This document shows, in pieces, positions 25,801-37,530 of a stretch of 64,000 bases of DNA (its first letter is position 1; the number at the start of each line of letters is the position of its first letter). The notes below the pieces were generated by a model, which was not told the DNA's origin, searched no databases, and saw nothing but the letters and a program-made list of their open reading frames with translations. The DNA is from Vermamoeba vermiformis. Lineage: Eukaryota > Tubulinea > Echinamoebida. Made by a program: the position numbers and the translations under genes. The DNA is taken from the NCBI GenBank assembly GCA_045837725.1, contig JBEWZL010000163.1, positions 62,001 through 126,000 of the forward strand, in the 5' to 3' direction.

Positions 25801-27887
25801 ATCGCATTGAGCTTCGATTTGAGTCACATCAAGTCTTACTTCGCTCGCATTCACCGTACGTCAATATGTCTTCGAGTAACATCAACTCACCAATCAATTT
25901 TAGAACTTGCGCTCGTGCTGCCTGTTGCAGCCACTGAGGGTCAATTCTCTGACAGCCAGTTGCACATTCATGTGTCGTCGATTGGCGGCTATGTTTGGGA
26001 TGAAAACACAGCTACCTATGTGCGTAGAGCGGATAAACAACAGATTTTAAGTGCGTGACTAACAAATATTAGGCGTCTATGCTCTCCGTTAGCCCTCACG
26101 AGAACAGCGACAGACTGCAAGTCGGCGAGATTTCGCTTCCTGACGCGACCAACTACGTTCAGATCGATCTCGATCGTGCGTTGATTGTGCTGAACGAGAA
26201 TCAAACCAAGGTCAACTTGCTCATCCACGCCTCTGAAGGTGCTGATGCTGCGAGGCTCACCATCTTCTCCAAAGAGTCTAAGGCTAACAAAGCAGCTCGC
26301 TTGATCATTGAGTTCGAGCGTCCTCCTGAATTGACGTGCCAACAGTTCCCCGTCAGAAATTCCGAGTTTGGCGCTGTCACGTGGTTGACAGGCGACTTGT
26401 GCTTGCCTGCCTGTCACGCCACATCTGCTGGCTTAATCTGTGATCCTACAGTCTCTTTTACGCCAGCCAACGATCACAAGAACTTGATGCCCTTGTTCTC
26501 TTCGGAGAGCAGCATTGAAGGCGGTGCTTTGCGCTTCGTCCTCAAACTGCCCCTTAGCGTCTTGCCCTTGGACGACTCTGTAAGCTTCAAGTTCAAGCTT
26601 GGCAACGAAGAGCGTGCCTCTGCCGTGTACGCTTATCCTGGTGTCTTGTGGACTACACGCGTTGTAAATGCCACTGAGACTGACCTTGGTGAAACGCAAT
26701 GGATCCTCGAAGTGCCTTGGAAGCTGGCACTCACTGCTGGCTGGTCCGAACTGGTCGACAAGAAGTACAACCGACACGTGTGGAGCACCAATCTGACTAT
26801 CTTGATTGACGACGAATATGTCTGGCGCTATCCCGTGGAAGTGCAAGTGCCTGAAGTGCCGCAACTGGGCACGGTCTTCTCCACCAACTCTGCTAGCAAT
26901 CGTGTGTTCAACAGCACTAGTTCGAACTCAACGACTGGCATCAGTCTTGACACTCCCTACATTGACTTTGTGCAATTGAAGCTGGTCGTGCCAATCATCA
27001 GCGTCAATACCAATTCGAGCCTGTTGGAGATCATGAACTCGACTATTAGCGCTGAATGGTCGCTGGTCGATGACACCGATTACAGCTCTTGCGCCAACAC
27101 GACAACTTGCACTCAGACCTTCAATTTGTTGATCCCATTAGAACAAGAGCTGCCTTCGATCAATCACACTGTTGTTGTCATTGACTTTGAGGCCTCGTCA
27201 TGCCCTTCATGCAACAAGCGTCTCATCCCGTTCTCGATTGACTTCAACTTTGGTGCCAGCAACATCCGTTCGGTGGTTACATTGCACTGGGACTATGAAG
27301 GCAATGGCGAGGTGTTGAACACAAATCTCGAACCTGAATCAGTGTTCACTATCTTCGAAAAGATCCTGGTCCACGTGCACGTCGATCAACTGCCCCTCAA
27401 TCGCAGCACGTTCGTGCAAGGTGTGCTCGATCAAACAGCATACGACAACTTGGCGCTAGTCATTGACAACACCGAGTACGTCCTCATTGAGCACGGTCAA
27501 GTCACAGCCACAGGCCAAGAACTGCAACTCCAACTCGTGTCACAGAGCGAGGCAGACGTTACCGTGTCACTCTCCTTCGCTAACTCCAATCTCATCGTCA
27601 ACAACGAGACACAAGCCACGATTGTCACGGGCGTATTCACCGATCAGCTGCATCAGCTCAACTTCACGCAGCGCACTTCATGGCCCGTGTACACAGCGCA
27701 CAACGTCACGCTGATCATTCCACCTAGTCCCGATGATGGAGTCGTCGCACCAGTTGGCACGGGCATCGACGTCATTCTGCCTGCTGTCATCATTCCTGGT
27801 GTGTTTTTGTTGCTTCTGCTTGCTTTCCTGATTTGGTTCGTTTTGATCGCTGCGGGTCAATGCAACCACTACTGCTTGCAATATTAA
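13835..27887 (+). CDS. Giant DUF11-repeat surface glycoprotein, single-pass membrane
   Basis: Twenty-two exons with every phase consistent give 4,308 residues. Exons: 13835-14180, 14239-14364, 14461-14694, 14754-14809, 14856-15101, 15186-15270, 15320-15644, 15689-15816, 15860-16007, 16057-16361, 16411-17042, 17093-17366, 17416-21001, 21058-21993, 22039-22932, 22981-24320, 24367-25015, 25064-25350, 25400-25612, 25670-25855, 25904-26019, 26073-27887. It has a signal peptide (~1-23), a long Ser/Thr/Val-rich ectodomain with many N-glycosylation sequons, one TM helix (IIPGVFLLLLLAFLIWFVLI, residues ~4270-4290) and a ~10-residue Cys-containing tail. The ectodomain repeats Ig-like beta-sandwich pairs of the DUF11 / isopeptide-fimbrial type known from bacterial surface proteins, for example PAYSAVVNDLLAPDM and LGDILNTADNTNNANDQ. 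It is probably an adhesin or cell-coat protein. The intron ending 26072 was placed with donor GTGCGT at 26020, the only choice that keeps the frame. Confidence 0.88.
17342..23980 (+). repeat. Eight DUF11 super-repeats within the giant surface protein
   Basis: The signature [LF]G-[DN]-x-x-N-x-x-D-[ND] followed by an acidic-hydrophobic strand recurs near 17342, 18301, 19232, 20160, 21131, 22106, 23051 and 23945. Spacing is 894-975 nt, or about 300-325 residues. Each unit pairs a sandwich beginning SLAETG..(L/I)AIGE with a second beginning SR.S....(D)GGD.I.VTLTI. Units are clearly homologous but diverged, with no near-identical DNA copies, so expansion is old. Confidence 0.8.
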
Positions 27888-28610
27888 GCATTGTAAATTA
27901 ATAAAAAATAATAACCTTTTGTGCAACTTGGCTGAGACAATTATTTATTTTTAGTTTTTTATGCAGCTGATGTACACACTTCTCGGTAATTTACGTGGAC
28001 ATGAGTCGTAGAGTTCAAAAGAGAAAAACATAAAACAGCGCACGGTGGTAGCCAGAATCCTGCATCTGTCCGCGGACGAACTTGTTTTTTCTGAGACAAT
28101 TCCCAACAACAAACCAGTTTTAATTGTTACGAAAAATCTCGAATTTCTGTAAGACTCAGGCTAATTATTGGCGTGCAGATGGAGGTGGATTTAAATAGGG
28201 TAGTTGTAAAGCTCTGTAACGGAACGGTAATAGTGTTAACAATACATTATAATTATCTGGAAATTAATCTTACAGTTGTTCAGGCGTACTGGTTGTGTGA
28301 CTGGGTGGATTGGGTGTCTAGAGCAGGGTCTCGCGTGTCAAAGTTGCTGGATCGAACCAGAATGGCCCCTCTAACAAGTGTACTGTAGGAAAATATCACA
28401 AGGTAGCTAGAGATGAACGTCCGCAGACAAGACAAAAATAGAAAATGTCCCTTTGCCCATCCGCGGACTGGCATCGTCTGCGGTTCCAATTGGCCTTGTC
28501 CATGGCTAAAAATTATTTAAAGCAGAAAAAATTGGTGCAGTGCAATTACAATTGTCTGAACAACGCCAGCCCTCTCACTTCACTTCCGAATCCAATACGT
28601 ACGACTCAAA
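27888..28610 (+). other. Intergenic region, no gene seen
   Basis: About 720 bp, the largest gap in this part of the window. The left edge has the AATAAAA-rich 3' end of the giant gene. The right edge is the promoter of the gene at 28611. Short ORFs (for example 28173-28388) have no coding character or splice context. A reverse-strand GGTTCGATCC box near 28340 is not part of a tRNA fold. Confidence 0.5.
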
Positions 28611-29884
28611 ATGAATTCTGTTAGCTCCGGCAAGCAATCTATTAGGAGGGAAACTCACGGTACGTATTATCTTTGCTATTATATCAAGTGGTGAAGAGGC
28701 TGATGTCAGTTGTTGGCAGATCTTGCTGATGAGGTTCCATTGCCGGCTCAGGGAGCCAGTTCGGACGCACTATTCAATTTTAAACAAGACCTCTTCATTA
28801 AGTGCAAGGAGAGATGCCCCAAAACAATTGCTCAAGTTGACTGGACTCTTGTCGAAAAGTACAAAGACGACATCTACAAAATTTGGTCCGCGCAATGCTT
28901 GAAAGAAGACTGCGGTCGCTTGATTAAGCTTTGCTTTACGATTGTGCCGAGTGAAAAGATAGGGTAAGCAACTTGCATATTGCCACGGTTAGAGACACAT
29001 TTTCTAACTTACTTCATAGGGACACTATCATTCTGACAATAAGAGAATACAACACGATTTTATTTATCATGGCTTGTATCCGAGTACAAAGCACGCACGG
29101 AAGACCAATGAAGAGGGCCACGCAACATCAGATCGAGCTGTCAAAGGAAAAGAAGAACCGAAGAAAGACGCGACTGATTGCGCAAGACATCGAAGAGCGC
29201 ATGGAGCACGAGTTGTTGGTGAACATTGGCAAGTACTGCAACGTCGACAAAGTAACTGCGAATGGAGAAGATTACGTGGAGATTAGCGACAAGCAGGGCC
29301 AACCCTACAGGCCCTTGTTTGAGGACCCCAACGAGTTCCTTGCGTTCATTGAGAAAAAGACACCCGAGAACAAACGCCAGGTTCAAAAACGTCCTCGAGA
29401 TCTCACGGACATTGACGCAGCAGGGACTCCAGAGTCAGAGAAGGATTCGGAGCAAGTTGCGCGCAAGTCACTCCGTGCAACAATCGACACGAGCACTCGA
29501 CAGGGCATGCTGCTTGCTCCTCCAGCCCCGTCTCAGTCACGATCTATTGCTCCTCCAACTCTGCCTCAATCACAACTTGCTACTCCTCCGCAGGCCACAC
29601 AAGCGATACCAGAGCCCGGTGAAGATGAGTTCGAATTTCCTGCGCTAGAACTGCTGACAGATGACGAGCTCCAGTACTTCACTAGTCACATGCAGGAGTT
29701 GAATGACAGCGTAGAGGACGGTGGCGCTGGATACCAACCCAACACAGGCCAATTGTACGACTTGGCATTGTTGCCGATCGAGCCTGATTTTCCTGATTAT
29801 GGAGCTGTTGACGATGGTGTTCAGGTGCCTACCTATGTCAACACTGAAGCACCCTTACATCAACAGTCAGTTGGTGCACAGTAA
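28611..29884 (+). CDS. Unrecognised protein with basic centre and acidic, Pro-rich C-terminus
   Basis: Three exons (28611-28659, 28720-28963, 29020-29884) give 385 residues. I recognise no family. Residues ~20-130 form a compact, mixed alpha/beta-looking domain with several Cys (KCKERCPKTIAQVDW, then CLKEDCGRLIKLCF). Residues ~140-175 are strongly basic (SKEKKNRRKTRLIAQDIEER), a likely NLS or nucleic-acid-binding helix. The C-terminal half has Pro/Gln/Ser-rich spacers (PAPSQSRSIAPPTLPQSQ) and acidic clusters (PGEDEFEFPALELLTDDEL) resembling activation domains. A nuclear regulatory role is possible but is inferred only from composition. Confidence 0.7.
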
Positions 29885-30007
29885 CTTAGCTCATCAGTTG
29901 CTGAGCCAATTTTGTTATCGGATTTGATGATTTTAAGTACGCATCAAGTTCTTTCTTTGTATTTAAATTTATTTTACATAACAAACTAGGTAGAGTCGGC
30001 ATTACCT

Positions 30008-33000
30008 TCATGTATTCTCCCGTTTATCTCGTTCTTCTTGCTCTTCAATTATTCTGTTCTTTTTGTTGCGACATTTCTCCAGCTTTAGTTCCAAGATCAA
30101 AGCCTTTTCCTTGATCTGGTTGTATTTCTGTCTTTTCTTCACCAGCTCTTCTTTTTCTTTGTCTGTTTCGTAGTCGAAGGAAGTACTTCCGCTCCAAGAT
30201 CGTTTTCGTTTTTCGTTCCATCTGCGACGGCCGAGCACTGGCGAGCTGGATGTATCGAGTCTCAGCAGTTCTGGCGTCTTGTCACTCATACTTCGTAGTC
30301 TCTTGCTAACTTTCTTCAATTTGCCTTCAAGCGCTCGGATTTTCCTTCGCATCTGCTTTTGCTTTGGTTTAAGTTGCGGATGTCGCTTGTAAACTTCGTC
30401 AACGGCGTCTAAACTAGCTCCCAATCGCTTTAATATTTCGATTGGATCTGCCAAGTCGCCGGCATACTTTTCAATATGCTCGTACATGACATGGCTGTTT
30501 TTCAGAATGAATGCACCACCGAGCTGCCTGAAGATCCGGATTAATTAGCTTGTTATTCAATTATCAATCCTGTAGATTCTTACAATATATCGCCTTGAAT
30601 AGGTCCTTGAGCATAACCTAATGAACGAGCTTCAGCGTTCAAAGCTTGAGTCTTGGCATTCAACACGCCTTTGATCCAGCCTCGCTGACATCGGAAATCG
30701 TCGTATAAATGCCTTGCTTCATCGACATATATCTCACCATCTATTTAAGAAAGCCGTTAGTATTAACCCAACAAATTCGAATTCAGAAACGGATCAAGAT
30801 CGCATGGCACAAACGCTTTGATATTGCGATCTTAGCGCTTCATTTTGCATAAATTGAGATCGTGGCCACTACCTACCGAATTTAAACTCGTCTTTAAATG
30901 CTTTGGCTTGAGCCCACGTACCGGTGCCGACTGCGACGAGTTTAACGCCTCTAACAGAAGAGATTAACACTCTATTCTATTCAAGTTATACTAGGGATAC
31001 TTACAGTCTATCTAGTTGTGTCTTAATCATCATTAACTCAGCTGCACTCTTGCGACAGATGATGCTGAAAAAACAGACTGAGTCAGATCGGTATTGTTTT
31101 GGCTAAAATAATGATAGAAATACTAGTATATGGAGGACTTACCATCCAAAGTGTCTTAAGAATACAAAAAGCACCGTTTGATTTGCGATGACCGAATCGA
31201 ATTCCACGATGGATCCGCTTGTCGTACCAATCTCTCGCTTTAAGACCCACGGTGGCAGTTCATATAGTCCTTCACTAATGAGACTATTAGGTACCTCCGC
31301 GTCTACCAGCAGCTCATCACTAATGTCTTCATCTTCGTCGTCCAGCACTTCATTGCTACCGCTGGATGTAAGCAGATCTTAAACGATGTCAGAGAGGCGG
31401 TAGGGTAATTGGATCCTTGGTATACGTACCTGAATTACTGCCTAAGTTCATGACGACTTTGCCCATCTCATAGAGCTCTTGTTCGCTCAGGATGGTACAT
31501 CCGCGTTGAAAGTTCAAAAAGTAGCGTTGAATATGAGGAATCTGCTCGAATTCGTAGGCCACGCTTTGATAGCCGGATACTTTCCATAAAATCTTGCCTA
31601 TATGCGAGATTTTATGCCAGTTAACGAGCTGACCATCTTCAAAGGTTTCAAGTTCTTCTAGATGCATCAGATCTCGCAAGATCAGCGCTAAAAACGTAAA
31701 TTAGTAATATTGCGCATCGAAACATATATTTCTTACCTATATACGGAATGCACGGAGCTGAAGCTGCTTCCAAAGCCTCTCGGTAGTATTTGAAGTTCAA
31801 GCGATGATCCATGAGTTTCTTAATCTCTTCGAGACTGCTAATGACCTCAATAGGCAGCGAGGGTAAGGATTTGTCGATTAGCTTCTGAATAGCAACGTTG
31901 TTCAAGGCCGAATAGAAGATCATGACGCCGTTGAAGTTATTTAAGCAGTATAGCTCGCGCATTATCATAATAAACTTGGCTATGCGCTGATCACGTTCCT
32001 CTGAGGTACTCATAACGATTTGAGTGCAGATCCAGCGTGAGCTCTAGCGTAAATTCAATTTAGTAAAGGCGGAGGAATTCTATTAAATTAATATAAACTA
32101 GGTTACGTACGTCGTTAAAGAATCCTACGAACTTTCCTAACGGCGTTTCGTTAGCGTCGGTCTCTTTCTCAAATTTCTTCTTTACGAGCACATCCAGGGG
32201 TATCGCCTGAAATTTCGAGAAGCAAACGAGAGTAAATTGCTCGGCTATATCACGTGCAGTGTCCTCGATGATGTCAAACTTGATTGAGCGAAGACTGCTA
32301 TACGAATTTAAGCTTCTTCTGCGGGATCTTATCGGGGAAGCTTCTTCTTTGCCAACGGTAGACTCGATCCGTCTGCGCAAGACCGAGCTCAAGTCTTTAT
32401 CGATTTCATTGCCCGCGGCTAATGTCTCCGCGAATTGCCGCACGAGAGCCAAGCATTCTGAGTCGAATTTACTTTTGGGCTTCAAATTTAAGATCTTGCT
32501 GAGCGTGTTGACAACCCTAGTTCAAAACTTTAGCTCGATGCTCGATGAGATTTAGGGCAAGAGATAAATTTAGCAACGGAAGTTTGCCTTAATTATAAAA
32601 CTTAAAAATCCGGATTTGAATTTTCAGCTCGTTTAGGCGTTTTAGGTAATTTACTGCTTTTGCAGCTTTGACGCACCTCAACTTTGTCGAATACTGTTCG
32701 CTTTCATCTGCATCGGTCGGCAACTCCGAGTAAAACTCAATTGTTCTCCGGATTAGATCCGAAGGTGTTACTAAGTAGTCAGATGCAAGCAGAAAGTAGT
32801 TCGCAAACATCGGATCTGTTAATAACATGTTATTATAGGACCTAATGAACACATTCATACCTTTTCTATTGTTATGCACGAGTTCGCTAAATAAATCTGA
32901 CAAGGTGGCAGTGTCGAGAGACTTCAATTTATTTCGTTCTTGAGGCTGCGATGCATATACTTGTGTAGCACCATGCCCCTTATCTTCACTCTACGAATAA

Positions 33001-33264
33001 TTAATAATTATTATTACTATCGAGTTTTCTTACGAAGTCTTCGCTGAGGATCTGCTTGACTTTTTTGCTCGAGAAAAGAGTGCCGAAGGAGTGTCGCTTT
33101 GATCGTTCGAACGTTGGTGATAAATTGTTGCTATTCGAACTGTCGGACAGCGTCCCGCTCTTATCAACAGCTTGATTTATTTCTTTATCTTCTTCGATCG
33201 GATGCAGTCCCGATCTGCTGTTCGACAGTTGTAATGTCGAAGGAGTTGGCTCTGTTGTGCTCAT
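30008..33264 (-). CDS. RasGEF fused to a PRXL2-type thioredoxin-fold domain
   Basis: Eleven minus-strand exons (33264-33034, 32990-32861, 32815-32677, 32516-32111, 32043-31737, 31687-31430, 31377-31143, 31064-31005, 30950-30877, 30740-30584, 30527-30008) give 838 residues with consistent phases. Residues ~80-165 are the RasGEF N-terminal (REM) module. Residues ~240-480 are the CDC25-type catalytic domain (FFNDSSRWICTQIV, then YCLNNFNGVMIFYSALN, and LRDLMHLEELETF). A short acidic linker leads into a peroxiredoxin-like 2 (PRXL2/AhpC-TSA_2) domain: VLFVFLRHFGC, CIIC at 569-572, VKLVAVGTGTW, and LQLGGAFIL. The last ~150 residues are basic and coiled-coil. The first Met could also be at 33303. The join is one ordinary intron (31378-31429) keeping the frame, so this is one gene rather than two neighbours. 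Confidence 0.85.
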
Positions 33265-33457
33265 GTTTGTGCCTCGTGTAAAATAAACACATAGACCCCG
33301 CATTTGAGTTGAATTTATCGGTAACCACGTGCCGAACTTATTTTTAAACGTTTGAACGGCGGAATATCTCGCGATTAGATTTAAAAGTTTTTAACTTTAA
33401 TAGTCAAAGTAGGGTTTTCAACACCTATCAACGAATCTCCAACATAAATTCAATTTG

Positions 33458-33833
33458 TCACCAGATCCGCTCAAAAGCGACTGGTATAACTCCAAGTATA
33501 CTTCCACATTCAATTGCTCAAAAAATTAAAGGGAATAGTAATATTAGTTATAAACAACGTACCCGCTGCAACTTTTATCAAGTAACACGTGCTCAATGCC
33601 ATCACGTGATCCTATGAACGGTCAGGTGAGTAGTGAACAGAGTAGAAGATAAATTCTATCATATGATATAATTATCTATTTATCGCTACTAATTATAGCT
33701 ACGTACCTAATTTTAACACTTTGACTAAAGTTTGACCTTTGGATCCAACCGCTTCTAATTTTAGCAGCGGCGCTTCATCAATGCTTAAAATAGACGACCA
33801 ATTATCGTTGTGAATGTCTTTATAGGTATGCAT
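33458..33833 (-). CDS. Small unrecognised protein (72 aa), tentative
   Basis: Three exons (33833-33707, 33611-33563, 33500-33458) with GTACGT donors give 72 residues: MHTYKDIHNDNWSSILSIDE, then a hydrophobic-basic stretch (KGQTLVKVLKLGSRDG) and GVIPVAFERIW. Phases agree. The last acceptor (AAG at 33501-33503) was chosen because the nearer one gives an immediate stop. The gene sits 39 bp downstream of the stop of the MCP1-like gene on the same strand. It could instead be a conserved piece of that transcript's 3' region. No family recognised. Confidence 0.4.
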
Positions 33834-33872
33834 GCCTAATTGAATGTCACAAATAAAAAGAGGTGCAGTGGC

Positions 33873-34836
33873 TTAAAATCCAAATTGAGCGAAATGAGCG
33901 CGCCAAAATTCAACGCGTGGCGTGTTGACGTTGAAATAATAGCCGTGGTAAGCGAGGAGCGATGACAAGAGTACGGCTGAGCCTAAATAGGAAGTGTTAA
34001 GGATATTCTCTTCATGAAAATAAATTGTTGCAAAGACTCGACGTACCGACTGCCATATAAAGAGAAAAGTTCTTGCTTTCAGTGAACGAGCGATGAATTC
34101 TGGTGTGCAAGAAGATGTCGCTTGCTCTCAATAGGCCATAAGTCACGTGATACAAGCCAAGGACACCGAGCAAGAAATAATACGGATAAAAGATTGAGCC
34201 GAAGTATTTCAAACCGTATCTGCATCCGAAATATAATTAGAACGGATATTGTAGCTATAATAATGGAGTCTTACGTAGTAAAGGCAAAGTCGGCTTGATA
34301 TTCAGGGCCGAAAAAATTCTGCTGATAACGTGTGGCTAGGATATGACCCACGATGACGGATGCCAAAAAGTATCTGCAAGAAAACAGGTCAGAATAGGAT
34401 ATGATTAGGTTGGTATTAATGTCTCGTACGTACCCTGACCATCTATGTATTTTTTGAGCCAAAGTTAAGCTTTTGTGCGCCTTTGGATCTTTCTCGCGTT
34501 TCCATCTGCGTGAAATGAGGATAGTATTTACAGTGAGATGCACGGCAATGCTCAAGAAAAATATGGTCTCGATAATAGTATTCTGATAGACGAGTCTGAT
34601 GAAATAATCAGTGTCAGCCCACATCTGAAAGTTTTTTCTTACCTCATCAAATGTCGTATTTCCGTGAATCTCTCGATGCCCAAGTGAGCTGAGGCGTGGT
34701 TAAGCAAGTGCATGATGGTGTATATACCAAATATACTGCCACTGGCAGCTGCGTATACCTGTTAGATTCGTTTCGCAACACGAGCGACACCAGACTTACC
34801 TTGAATTCTAACTAATAAGCTATTCGAAGCTTCCAT
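33873..34836 (-). CDS. MCP1: MCP1/DUF1691-like heme-type membrane protein
   Basis: Six exons (34836-34800, 34748-34643, 34595-34434, 34373-34275, 34219-34047, 33982-33873) give 228 residues with about five hydrophobic helices. Landmarks are IMHLLNHASAHLG, then SIAVHLTVNTILISRRW, then IHRWSGYFLASVIVGHILATR and LGVLGLYHVTYGLLRASD. Paired helix His residues like these are found in the succinate-dehydrogenase cytochrome-b fold and in DUF1691 proteins such as yeast Mcp1, a mitochondrial outer-membrane protein linked to lipid homeostasis. Mitochondrial location is inferred from the family. The second intron ends at CATCAG (47 nt). A nearer AG would make an implausible 18-nt intron. Confidence 0.7.
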
Positions 34837-35002
34837 TGAGTACTATAATACTATAGTATTGCTGAGATGTTGATACTTGTTGATTAAATTGATGTGAATT
34901 GATGCCAACAATCTTTCTGATTTTATCGCATCTGCCCTCCGTAACCCGTAACGCGGAGCGGAAGACTTACGAGCAATTTTGCCTAAAAATAGCACTTTGA
35001 AC

Positions 35003-35152
35003 TCACTGCGTATATTTGGTGAGGTGCCTAATCTTCTTCTCTGGAGGGTGCTTAAGAGCGAGCTTCATTTTTTGAATCCGCTCACTGAAGACGAACACCA
35101 AGAGACTTGCAACTAAAGACGATATTATTAGTATTAAAATGAATCGACGCAT
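35003..35152 (-). CDS. Possible 49-aa single-TM small protein
   Basis: An unspliced minus-strand ORF codes MRRFILILIISSLVASLLVF followed by a charged stretch (SERIQKMKLALKHPPEKK) and stops at 35003. One N-terminal TM with a basic exit is typical of mitochondrial-assembly or secretory micropeptides. A GTGAGT near the stop could in principle extend it through a 24-nt intron, which I judge too short. Length and lack of a recognised family keep confidence low. Confidence 0.4.
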   Translation of the reverse strand: MRRFILILIISSLVASLLVFVFSERIQKMKLALKHPPEKKIRHLTKYTQ

Positions 35153-35281
35153 AAGAGGAGACTAAAGTGAATACTGTCAATCGCGCCGCTTCCGTCCGAT
35201 CAGAATTTTTTTGCAAGGTTCAGAATTAACCCAAATTTACAAAAATACTTACCAAAAATAGTAAATAATGCTACAGTATTA

Positions 35282-37405
35282 ATGCCTAGCAATACAATGC
35301 CCAGACTTCGGACAAAAGTACTTCACAACGTGCCATCCAATCTGCATTGGCCGCTCGTGCAAGGACAGCCTAGTACTACCATCTCGAGTAATCAGGTAAT
35401 AATGATTGGTTCATTTAGTTATTACAACTTATTTCGCGGTTTGAGCACAGCTGCAGATGTGGCGTGCAGCTACGATTATAATCGCAAACTTTTCCTCCAA
35501 ACGTCGGCATAGATATAATATAAATATATAAATAAGATAACTGTAACTATAAGGCACTAGTTGTGTTCTTTATGAAGATAGTAACGAGACAAATATTTGA
35601 ATTGTTAATAAGGGGCAGGACTTCCACCAGGCCTACCGACAACATTAGCCGACGACGAACGCCAACAACTTGGTAAGTCTTTAACTAGACTTTAACTATT
35701 AGTGCAATTAATTAAAATTAGTCATTCCAAGGAGGACTGGCCCGCAACGGGACACGGAACGTGGCCGCTGTCAAAACGGTCATAAAACAAGCGACAACCG
35801 CGCATAAATATTATGAACAAGAATCTCTCGTGACGAGACGTCCCTTCGTTGCGAGTCAATACACGCATCAACTACAACAACAACTGCACATTAACGACGT
35901 CATGTCCAGAAGTTTCAAAGTAAAGATTATTCGCGCTACTGACATCGAGGAAGCTCTCCCCGGGGATCCCTACGTTAAAGCATGGTTGGTGAGCGAGAAG
36001 GCTGATTCGAAGCCAGTGAAGCTTCACAAAACCCGAGCTGTTAAAGAAGTAAGGCAGATCAATGATCGTTGGTTTACAAAAATTACGGGAGAGACCACAA
36101 AAAAACCCTAAATATTTAAAGTTTGTAATTTGACTAATTTTACGTTACTTCACCCGAAATTATGTAATCATTTGATTATGAGGTACTTTGACCGCTAACA
36201 TTGTCACTAACGTGCCTTTAGACTGTAGATCCTGAATGGCACGAAGAATTTGAAGTCACTATTCCGGCCAGCGACAGGGAGTTATTTTACGACTATCCGA
36301 TCAAATTTGAAGTGTACGATAGAGACGTTCTCGGCAAGAGCCGTTGTAAGTGAGCTGATATGTGATTTCGCAACGGCTTTGCTGACAAAGCTTTTTAAAA
36401 AAAGTGAGCGGAGCTACATTCAATTTCGGCTATCATTGGACAGCAGCACTGCCCGTCAACGAAGAAATTCCAATTAGTAAGTTTTGTAGTGGATCTTATT
36501 AGGCTTAACTTTCCTGTTTTAGAGCTGCCTTTGGAGAAAAGAACGCTGTGCTTTAAAGGAGCGCTGTACATTAGCGTGACATTGACGAACAAAGGCCACT
36601 CTTCCTTCGAAGACCACGCTGCCTGCGACCTACCAGTGCCGCAAGACTTCCTGCGAGTGAGATTTAAGACTCCGTACACTTTGGGCACGGTGCTGCTCCC
36701 CAAGTACTTCCTTGCACAATCAAAGAAAGATGCAGCGGGCACAGGTATGTCGGTTACATTCTATCCTACGTTGATTAAGTAGTTGACACGGATTATCATT
36801 AATAATCCTTTTATCCGTTACGCAAATTCACCTAACGTTGTACTTCAGCGTATCCGTTGTACGCTACCAGCAAAACACTCGAAGGAGGCAACATGTCAAT
36901 CTTGCTCACTGAAGAAACATGCGCCTTGCACACCTTGAAAGAGGCGTCATCGAAAATCACAAGAGAAGTAGCCTTTGTTCTCGGTGTGTTGAAGGCAGAT
37001 AATGCTTGGCAGGCACGTCTCATACTTTAAAAAAGTCAATTACTAATGGTGGAATTATCGTAGTGGTGCGGCCCTACGGAAACATTTAAAATCGACGAGG
37101 AGAATAGCGGCTTGACAGTCAGCTACAGAACCACGAGCAACGAGGGAGAAGTGTTCACGACCAAGTACTTTTTCTATCTCTTGGGCACCAGACAGTTCTA
37201 CACGCTCACCTTCAATGTCACCAAAAAGCCTGTCGGTGCTGAAATGACACCTGAGCAGTGGGAAGCGTTTACGAAAGAGACAATTGCTGAGGCCAAGACG
37301 ACTATATTGAATGCAGTCATGGAGTCGTTGAAGCTGTATCCTATTGCCACCTACAACGCAGCTGAAGTCACCGCGCCGGATCGGGATCGAAGAATTGCTG
37401 AATAA
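35282..37405 (+). CDS. C2-domain protein with novel C-terminal region (5' end unresolved)
   Basis: Secure exons begin at about 35614 (PPGLPTTLADDERQQL) and continue through 35734-36051, 36222-36344 and later exons to the TAA at 37405. A candidate first exon is 35282-35398 (MPSNTMPRLRTKVLHNVPSN), but its phase (0) does not fit the next exon, which needs phase 1, so a small exon or another donor is missing. The C2 domain reads FKVKIIRATDIEEALPGDPY, then ETVDPEWHEEFEV and FEVYDRDVLGKS. After it come ~270 residues with no family I recognise, including FRVRFKTPYTLGTVLL-like beta-rich sequence and LTVSYRTTSNEGEVF. Role is probably at membranes through C2. Confidence 0.65.
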
Positions 37406-37530
37406 AATTGATGTTGGCTATTTTTACTAGTACACGAACATATGCGTCAAGTATTATTTGCACCTATTGTCGGTTAAAGGATGTAGCTTTGGTTTGGTGC
37501 GAAAAAATTTATTTAATCAGAATACAAAAG

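Noticed and set aside
28330-28350. GGTTCGATCC on the minus strand, like a tRNA B box
   Set aside because: No A box at the proper distance and no acceptor or anticodon stem can be folded around it.
31378-31429. RasGEF and PRXL2 as two separate genes
   Set aside because: Only one ordinary 52-nt intron lies between them, the frame is kept, and there is no room for a terminator and promoter.
34625-34642. An 18-nt intron in the MCP1-like gene
   Set aside because: The next acceptor (CATCAG) gives a normal 47-nt intron and keeps the frame.
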